Assembly (NCBI GenBank): GCA_948470475.1 | Contig: OX419336.1 | Location: forward strand, 29,349,005 to 29,413,004 | Reading direction: 5' to 3' | Origin: Galaxea fascicularis | Taxonomy: Eukaryota; Cnidaria; Anthozoa; Scleractinia; Euphylliidae | DNA length: 64,000 nucleotides | In this document: positions 56,377 to 64,000 of the stretch, one piece after another | Layout: each line of letters opens with the position of its first letter | Position numbering within the stretch: position 1 is the first letter of the stretch | Made by a program: the position numbers and the translations under genes | Notes under the pieces: generated by a model | The model's input: the letters and a program-made list of their open reading frames with translations, nothing else | What the model was told of the DNA's origin: nothing | Database searches by the model: none

Positions 56377-56398
56377 TTATTATTATTATTATTATTAT
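56037..56398 (+). mobile_element. LINE 3' end with TTA-rich tail
   Basis: The plus strand encodes the C-terminal end of a non-LTR reverse transcriptase ORF (ETPSLSHYGSCWTLLPREL, then FKLKLKQFLLNHFINLC and a stop). A 3' UTR with AAAACCACCTTGGGGGGATT follows, and a (TTA)n microsatellite runs from about 56330 to 56398. A microsatellite instead of poly(A) at the end is typical of CR1/L2-like LINEs. Only the last few hundred bases are present. Confidence 0.72.
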
Positions 56399-56524
56399 GA
56401 GATTAACCACTTCTAAGAACATGCTCAGAACATAACCCAGGCCGAGAGTCAGTTAAGAACGTCTTTATTTTGCTCATTTACTTTTTCCCCTTAAATTTTT
56501 TTGCGTTTTCATTGCAAAATTTGG

Positions 56525-57015
56525 TGACCTTATGTCGCGTTGTGAATCTCTATGTTCATGCTTTTTCTAAAGCTAAATTTACCATCAGTTGGTTGACGCG
56601 ACATCGTGTTTATACCAGTGTAAGTGCTCTTGTGATATATTGAAGTGATACAAGAAGCTCCCGAGTTATCCACCACAACATCTAGGAAAGTGAGTTTCCC
56701 ATTGAGTTGAGTTTCGAAAGTAAACCTAATGTTAGGATGTCTAGAGTTGAGATAACGTAAAAACTTCATTGCGTCCTGCTCATTGTGAAATAGACAGAAA
56801 ATGTCATCAACGTGATGCCCCAAAAATAAATTTGCGAGAATAGGTTCTAAGGGAGAACCCATCGTAACTCTATCACATTGATCATAGAATAAACCATTAA
56901 CAGAAAATGGGTTTGTGAAGTTGCAAAAGTAAATAATTCCTTAAGATTAGCCTTGCTAATAGCAAACTCAGGGTTGTGCTTAAAAATGGTCTCTACGGCG
57001 AGGTCGATTGTCTCA
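56525..57015 (-). pseudogene. Second Penelope-like reverse-transcriptase fragment
   Basis: The minus strand has TIDLAVETIFKHNPEFAISK and LKELFTFATSQTHF (57010-56900). After a frame change it has MGSPLEPILANLFLGH, a deletion of roughly 20 residues, VDDIFCLF, and LNGKLTFLDVVVDN. It belongs to a different Penelope lineage from the copy in the carboxypeptidase intron, because the RT sequence is clearly divergent. The TTAA-type element at 57020 lies directly against its 5' side. Confidence 0.75.
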
Positions 57016-57019
57016 TTAA

Positions 57020-58029
57020 CCCATTGACTACCAGCCGTTTTTACAGTTTTTGGAGTGATTTTCCACCTTTTAACGATCCATAGCATTTCGTGACTCTTTA
57101 TTGGAAACTACCATGGAAAGTGGTGCTGTCCTAAGGCACTGGAGGCTCAGAGTTTCTGAAAACATCATTCTGACGTAGCTATTTTTCATCTGTGGAGCTA
57201 CAAGAACGGCCCAAGTTGGGTTTGCTTGCGATTTTTGCTTAGTTTACAGCCATTTTTCATCCGTGTAGTGGCTGCCTCATGAGCATCATTAAGCGTGACG
57301 GTAGCTAAGAGTCCACTTTCTCAAAGAGCCGAGCAAGGTGATGTACTTTGTTGTCGAATTTGGCTTGTTACTCGACGAACTGGGAATTTGACCGGTCGGA
57401 CACTTAGTACCTTTGGGACTCGACTATTGATGAATTTCTCGACCTAACGCCACATATTTTGGCATTTGTGAGCACTGAAGATCACCACAAGCACGAATTT
57501 TTGGCGGTAGGTCGGAGTGGCTGAGCTTATATGTGAAAGAATCGGAGGAAGGAACGGGTGCTGTCAAAAATTCTCGTTATTTCCCAGCATGCAGTGCGGT
57601 TGAGATATTGAAAATGGCGGGAAGGCCCAAATGCACTGGAACAAAAGGCTGTATCTACGCTCAGGAGAACAATATGAACAAAACAAGTCATTTCTAAGCT
57701 AGGACAAGGACTGAATTTTGTTATGATGGTTGACGTTTTGATTTTCGACGATGATTTCTTTAAAAAACACAAAGGCAAAAAGGGGCATTTTCGTCGTTTC
57801 TCTTTGACATTGTAACCGATCATTTTCGTTCTTGTCCAAACTCAAAAGGCCATATTTGGTAAAAATCGCTACGTTTCTTGCGTTTATTGGATATTCAAAT
57901 TTAAAGGGAATTCCATTTCGTGCTCACAACTGACAATTAAGGCAATATTCGTGCGATTGAGAAAGCTGCAATGTTTTGAAGCATGGGAGTCTTGTGCGGC
58001 CGGTTTTGGCCGGCACAGTAGTCAATGGG
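57020..58029 (+). mobile_element. TTAA-type TIR element, copy B (complete)
   Basis: It starts CCCATTGACTACCAGCCG after TTAA (57016-57019) and ends CAGTAGTCAATGGG before CTAA (58030-58033), so it has terminal inverted repeats and a nearly perfect TTAA duplication. It is 1010 bp long. Its first 810 bp match copy A at 50190-50972. No transposase frame is seen. Confidence 0.82.
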
Positions 58030-58033
58030 CTAA

Positions 58034-59553
58034 ACGAAAACATAATTTTTTGGATGTTGACATTTTTTTATTGCTCAGCTACTTAAACAAAAACCTTTGA
58101 GACTAGTCACATATCAACGCTATTTTATTTGAAAACAACCATTTTCTGCAAGACCTGGGGGAGAGGGTACTACTTGCTGGCCAGTATTGAAGTCTCGTGA
58201 AAGCCAACTTGAGGGGGTGGTGATTTTAAGTAATGGTCCAGATAAGAAGGAAAGAACCAAGCGCAATGAACATGTCGGAATGCAAAAAGGTGCTCTCTTC
58301 ACTATTGTCTCTACTACACTTCTGATTGGTTTAAACATTAAATTTTATGAAATCTTTGCAAAGCAGTGGGTATATGAATCCCTTGTTTTCTAACCAACTT
58401 CCTTATAACAAAATCTCTTGTGAGACTGAGTAAGGCAGAAATTCTATGTGGGGAACATGTAAAATTGCAAACTTTTCTTGGCTATTGTTTTCAACTCTTA
58501 TGATTGGTTGAAATCTTTTAACACCAAAAAACATCCTTTAAAAACAAAGTTTAAATATATTTTATTTTGTAGACTGCCTTTTTGTAGGTTTACGCATTCT
58601 CTGTGTAAACATGAAAACATTCCTATGTGAGGGAAGCTTATTGCACCATAACAAAAGAAATTGCTTCCCTTCTTACCAGGATCATTACTTAAAAACTAGA
58701 CAACAGAGGTAGAGTTGGAGCCACTAGTGACAGTCAGTAGTCGATGATCATTTCATCTAGGGTAATTGAGTTTGATACTGTGGCTTGTCACGTGACCTGG
58801 CCAACTGCAAACCCAGGAGGTAACGTTAAGTTAAGCCTGGTCATCATCTTCACTGTTTGTTCTTCTTTTAATCCGCATTACTCTGCAGCGCGTGTTAATT
58901 ATAACGTTACCTTAATTCGATAGAATTTCTTATTCATCACCTTCAGCATCAGCATGGGCGTAGCCAGGATTTTTCAAAGGGGGGAGTCACACTGTGTCAA
59001 ACACAGGGTACTCACTAGATTGTCACCTGAATATTGTAGGCTGTTTGCTTTAAAAAAAGACTTACAAAGCGGGGGGGTGGGGTCACGGGCATCCTAGGAC
59101 CCCCTCCTAGCTACGCCCTTGAGCCTCAGTCCTCCACTCCAACAGTTTGATATCGTCAAACTCACGTATCGTTTTCATTTTCATCGGACGGCATTTATTT
59201 CTGTTTATCTTTTTTCAGTCGTGATTACAGTTCACCGCAAGTCATCATCAACTTCGATTAATTTCCGAAAGTAATGATGATATCGTAGCTTCTACACTGA
59301 ATAACCATGAATTGTCGCCGTCTTCAATCTTCGAGCCTTGGCACTCGTGTTCCACTTGCTGTAACCGTGACTAACCGTTTAGGGACGTTTCACGATTATG
59401 GAAGTGAAAGATTGTTGGCAACCTTTCATTTCCATAACCGTGAAAGGTTGCCATCGGTTTGCAGCTTTTATAATCGCGAATCATCGTCAGCTCTGATATC
59501 GAACTTGAAATGATTTTGCTGCTCCCAAAATTGTGCACCTTCGTCAACTTCAA
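58034..59553. other. Intergenic stretch with one MITE
   Basis: Apart from the MITE at 58956-59118 I see no coding gene. Near 59390-59450 two short phrases (ACGATTATGGAAGTGAAAG and its relatives) occur in both orientations, forming a small imperfect hairpin. Confidence 0.35.
58956..59118. mobile_element. Small TIR MITE
   Basis: The ends GGGCGTAGCCAGGATTTTTC and the complement of TCCTAGCTACGCCC pair as imperfect inverted repeats, with G- and C-rich stretches just inside. The length and end sequence recall hAT-type MITEs, but I could not identify an 8-bp target duplication. Confidence 0.6.
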
Positions 59554-59567
59554 TCCTCGAACAACAT

Positions 59568-61977
59568 TTTTTTTATTTTATTTTATTTTTCCATTTATTT
59601 ATTTATTTTACATTTTGAAGTACGTTAGTAGGCATATTCTTTTCTTAATTTGTCAATTACAGCTACATAGATTATCGTAATTTTACGTACCAATATGATT
59701 TAATTACAAGACTTAATTTCGTTAAAAAAAAAAAGAAAAGAAAAAGAAGAGAGTATAACGAAAGAGAAGACACCACAGATTAATAAAAGGCTTTACACAC
59801 TAAATGTAAAGTTAACAACAACAAAAAACAAAACAAAAACAAAATAAAAAGGAACTAAAAAAAATTACAAAAAATTTTGTTGTTTACAATAGCAATTTCT
59901 CGCTGTATATTTATTTTCTCCTTTAAGAGTGCTAGAAAGCTGTCAAAACAAAGCTTTTTTCGTGCAAGCAGCTGTTATATATAGAGTACTTTGCAATACG
60001 AAGGGCATAATTCAGAGAATATATGTATTCCATGTTCTCAAAACTTCCGTATAAGATCATGCCCTTTGATAAAGTGACGGTTTCCTTGGTTTTACTAACC
60101 CACCAGCTTTGAAAAAAGCTCCAAAAGGATGAAGTTAGAGAGCAATGTAAAAACATATGATCTATAGTGTGCCTGTCAGCCAAACATTGAGGGCATATAT
60201 CATTATCACGTATTTTGGCTCTAAAGAGACTAACATTAGTTGCAAGAATGTTGTGAACAATCTTGTATTGAAACATTGCTATCTTAATGTCATTCTTTAT
60301 TTTGAACGGCAGTTCATAAACTTTATGAATGTTTTCTTGAGTAAAACCGTCTTAAAATAATGCTTTCCGCGGTAGGGGGTAAAAAGACATTTTTTAACAA
60401 AGCAGAGTATACAGTTTTGGTGGAGATTGTATTTGTGCTATCTTTGTTTTTGTCGTTGAAGTTTGCAAAGAAGTTTTTTGTTTTACTATATCTGATTTCC
60501 ATTTGGTAGGGATAGAACTGATTAATCCAAAATAGAGGGTGAAAGGAGTTTTCATTTGGTATTGTTCGGAAAATTGATTAAAGGATAAAAAGTTACCGTC
60601 ATTATCAAGGAGGTCTTCGACACGTGTAATATTGTTTTCAAACCAACACTTATAAAAGAGTGGTTTACCATCAATCGTAATGTTGCGATTGTTCCAAATT
60701 ATTTCTTTGTGGGGGAGAGTATCATTTCGAAAGGCATATTTTGAATTTTGCCACTGTTTCAACACTTCGCGATAGAAAACCGGAACGTTGTTAATTTGCA
60801 GAGAGTCAACATTGTAATTGCAGTATGTCATAAATGACAGTCCTCCGAGATGCTGCATAGCAGCCTCAGGGATGATTTTCCAGGATGCGTCACTTCTGGA
60901 TTGCAAACGTGGTATCCAAGCAACTTTTAAGGCTTTTATCATAGTGTCAAAGTCAGTCATTTTGAGACCACCGTGTTTTCTCTCCCCAATGATGGTTGAC
61001 TTTTTTTATCTTTGCAGGTTTTCCATCCCAGATAAAACTAAAAATTAATTTGTCAATTTCTTTAATTAAATTTCAGTCTGGTATATCAAGGACAGACGAA
61101 TTGTAAATAAGCTTAGAAAGCCCAAACGTTTAACAATATTTATTTTTCCGTAAAGTGTGAGATTTCGTCTTTTTCAACAATTTAGTGTATTTTCTAAATT
61201 TTTAATTTTTTCTATAAAATTCAACTCGTTTGTTTTGTTTAAGTCGTAGGAAAAGAAGATACCAGGAGCTTTTATTGGGTCCCGTGGCCAGCGGAAACCA
61301 AACGGCGTTTCGGTGTTGTTTTTCCAGCAACCGAGCCACATTCCTTCAGTCTTTTTAGTATTAATTTCCAGACCGGAGAGATTTTTAAACTTATCAAGCA
61401 GAAATAGCAGATGAGTAATAGATTCAAGGTCACGAATAAAAACACTGGTGTCATCTGCTTATAAGGAGACTTAATTTCTTTTTCACCTACTTTAATGCCT
61501 TTAATGCCGGCATCGTTCTTAATAGTTCTCGCACGTATTTCTATCACCGATCACGAATAACAGACCAGACAAAGGGCAACCTTGTCTAACACCTCGTTCT
61601 AAGAAAAACGCATAACCATTGTTTAGAACGCAGCTGTTAACATTATTATATAAGACTTTGAACCAGTTTTGGACGTTCGGGCCGAAGTTGAAAATTTTTA
61701 GGCAGTTGTTGATGAAGTCTCATTCAATGGTGTCAAAAGCTTTCTTAAAATCGAAGGAAAGAGCAATTCCAGGTATATTGGTTTCTTCAGTGTATGACAT
61801 GATATCGGAAATTAAACGGACATTTTCACCAATGTACCGGTTTATAACGTATCCAGTTTGATCCGGGTTAATTATTTTCGGTAGAACTTTTTCTAGCCGT
61901 TTTGCAATAGCTTTAGTTAAAATCTTGTAGTCAGTGTTAAGAAGGGATATCAGTTGGTCGGAGGTTGTCCTCGAACA
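59568..61977 (-). mobile_element. 5'-truncated Tx1/L1-like LINE with 14-bp target duplication
   Basis: The copy is flanked by identical 14-bp sequences TCCTCGAACAACAT at 59554-59567 and 61978-61991, and its A-rich tail lies at the left, as expected for a minus-strand insertion. The remaining coding part starts inside reverse transcriptase: LISLLNTDYKILTKAIAKRL, INPDQTGYV, SFDFKKAFDTIE, then GCPLSGLLFVI and an ADDTS-type catalytic motif damaged by a frame change. Further on come a C-terminal domain (60960-60394) and a zf-RVT-like CPQCLADRHTIDHMFLHC (60276-59932). Several stops and frameshifts break the frame, so it is dead. The motif order resembles Tx1/L1-group LINEs. Confidence 0.9.
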
Positions 61978-62723
61978 ACATGACATCTTTTTAGTGTTTC
62001 TGTAATCGCGGTAGTAAATCACCGCCACATTCGATATTCCAACAACATCACGTCGTTTATTCAATTTCTGTAATCGCCTTAAGTTCTCATCCGTCCTCAC
62101 ACATGACCACGTGAACTGACTTTACTTCTTTCCTTAGCATCGTTCTCCTGTCTATCTCCAAGAGGAAACAAGTGCTCCTCCTCGTATGACTAAAACCTAT
62201 CGGTCTCAGTAACGTGCGCTTTCACGACACAAAAGGCTTCGATCAAGGTTTCATGGACTAACTTGCACCTTTAATCGTGTTCGGCGTTTTGGTCACCCCT
62301 GTCGATCCAGTGAACTTTCTTGTATGATCTTAGCCGCATTTGATATCTCGTTTTTCTCTTTATCGCGTGTTTTTGTAACGCCGGCTCGGCTTTCCTTTTC
62401 CTACTTCATTTGCTTGTTGTTCTTGTAAGAAGGTTACCAACAACCAATGCCTTTAACTTGGGATTTTATAACGGCACGAAACCTCGTGATCTGTAGCATC
62501 ATTATCAACTTATATCCGTTAAAATTTCCGCTTTTTCCTAAATCATTCTGTCCATTGTACTGTTAATTTCCTGCAGCACGTAGCTTCCTTCTTGTCCGGC
62601 GTCACCTTCCTTGAGCCAAACGTGGCAACACATTCAGATATTTTGCAGAAATAACCATTTACTGTTAGCTTTGGCCTGCTCACTATAATTTCCGTTGCTT
62701 TTAAGCAAAAATTTCATTCTTGT

Positions 62724-62766
62724 TTATATTATATTATATTATATTATATTATATTATATTATATTA

Positions 62767-62806
<40 letters not shown>

Positions 62807-62807
62807 T
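62724..62807 (+). repeat. (TATAT)n and (TTA)n microsatellites
   Basis: A (TATAT/TATTA)n run is followed directly by a (TTA)n run. A shorter run of the same type lies at about 63329-63355. Confidence 0.92.
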
Positions 62808-63144
62808 TCTTGCTTGTCCAAAGAACTTCAGTTCTGGAACTACATAGAATCATTTTCGGCCTCGATTCTTCAGTCATTTTTCTCCAGTTGTGTGCCATGT
62901 ATTTCGGCAACTCCTTGGTGCAGTAAATGGCATCAGCTCAGCGATCGATTGATCATCAATAATTTCTGAACCTCATAAGATACTATTGTTCTTTCTCTGC
63001 GTAAAACCAGCGATTTCAGCCTGAAGGTATACATTTTCAGTCTGGTCCAAGTTTCTGAGGAAAACAGAGGCAGCTATTCTTGCTGGCAGGGAAATTAATC
63101 CTGAACGAGTTAAAACGCTCAATATTGCACTGCACTGGCTGCAC

Positions 63145-63240
63145 TGCAAAGCGCCAATGCTCGAAACGTCAGATTTTAGAATCCATGTACGGTGGTCAAT
63201 CTACATTGTCAACTCTGTTGATAATACCAAATTTTTGTGT
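63145..63240 (+). repeat. Penelope-type terminal fragment
   Basis: It contains GCTCGAAACGTCAG, TTTTAGAATCC, TGTACGGTGGTCAATCTACA and TCAACTCTGTTGATAATACC. These match the 3' end of the Penelope copy at 41765-41870 but on the opposite strand. No RT accompanies it here. Confidence 0.65.
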
Positions 63241-64000
63241 ACTACTTCCCCAACTACGCAGCACCACAGTCTCTTTAGAAACTACCCCTTTTAAAGCTAC
63301 AAAGTTTCTTACTTACATGAAATAATCTTATTATATTATATTATTATATTATAATCTTCGTTCTGCTTTTTCTCAAAGACTTTTTCCCCTCGGCTAGCCG
63401 CCCGAAATAGTGTGACAGTGCTCCTTTAAAGGCGAATTGTGCAAAAACGGACGTAACTGTAGCTACCGACACCATAAACAAAACAAACAAATACAGGCTA
63501 GATTTCAGAATACCAAACCCCATTCATTTGAATACATTGAATTACGATGCCATCCCACCGTGATTAGCCTGAGATCATGCCCTCTCCCTATTATCCGTTT
63601 ACGTCTCTCACGGGAAGAGAGCATGATACATTTCTTTGTCGGATCACATGTAAAAATGCCAGATTCTGGACTTTTTTCTCATTGGCTTAGAAACAATACC
63701 TCTGAAAAACTCCATTCTGATTGGCAATGTACGCGGAGCGGCTGACTTCCGGTAAATGCTGATTGGCCCTTTAACTTGACAGGTCGAGCTGACGTTTGTT
63801 TGTTTAAATTAGAGGGCGGCTGGCGGCATGTTAAATAAATGTATCAGACGTTATTTTTTTTTCCTCTCGCCTCGTCCGCCCTTGAAAAAAAAAAAAAAAA
63901 AAACGCCTGATCGCAGGTTACACCGTGATATGCTTCATTTACTTGTATCGGACGGCCTTAAATGAATTGTTCATATACTTCAAGGTTGTGATTGTTGAAT

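Larger units (their letters stand above)
61992..64000. other. Right-hand end of window, no gene recognised
   Basis: AT-rich noncoding sequence with microsatellites and a Penelope-type end, listed separately. An A run of about 19 lies at 63885-63903. I found no supportable coding exon on either strand. Confidence 0.35.

Noticed and set aside
62720..62926. Ile/Tyr-rich open frame of 68 codons
   Set aside because: It is the translation of AT microsatellites, not a gene.

Overview
The window is animal nuclear DNA. It is AT-rich, its genes are split by GT-AG introns, and it is dense in transposable elements. The gene families (a TspanC8 tetraspanin, secreted vWA proteins, a HEPN/B-box protein, a glutamate carboxypeptidase II homologue) and the repeat mix (BEL/Pao, Penelope with GIY-YIG, Harbinger- and TTAA-type MITEs, tRNA-derived SINEs, a Tx1/L1-like LINE) fit a cnidarian, most probably an anthozoan such as a stony coral. 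That is an inference from family content; no marker gene settles the species.

Layout. 1-7309: a BEL/Pao LTR retrotransposon on the minus strand with one uninterrupted 2083-residue polyprotein and LTRs that are identical where both are visible. It sits inside an older LINE remnant (7311-7505). 7807-21548: an eight-exon TSPAN33-like tetraspanin on the plus strand. Its introns hold a SINE dimer, a 1.1-kb TIR element, a fold-back element, a 1.67-kb element flanked by TTAA, a dead mariner and an ATTC microsatellite. 23947-25976 (+) and 28602-31289 (-): two convergent paralogous genes for secreted single-vWA proteins, with a TTA-flanked MITE between them. 33733-36318 (+): a two-exon gene joining a DZIP3-type HEPN domain to a B-box and coiled coil. 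38117-44625 (-): a five-exon glutamate carboxypeptidase II homologue with a Penelope copy in its first intron.

44626-64000 is mostly mobile DNA: a decayed transposase-like pseudogene (about 47985-49310), two copies of a TTAA-type element (50190 and 57020), a SWIM-YqaJ-PHD-protease reading frame broken by a MITE and a frameshift (52360-55201), a LINE 3' end, a second Penelope fragment, and a 5'-truncated LINE with a 14-bp target-site duplication (59568-61977).

The host genes look independent; nothing suggests an operon. Two candidates stand out for novelty. One is the nuclease plus tandem PHD plus protease-like frame at 52360-55201. The other is the HEPN/B-box fusion at 33733-36318, which resembles an innate-immune or ubiquitin-ligase-related architecture. 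Exon structures were assembled by eye from splice signals, reading phase and family similarity. All of them need transcript support.
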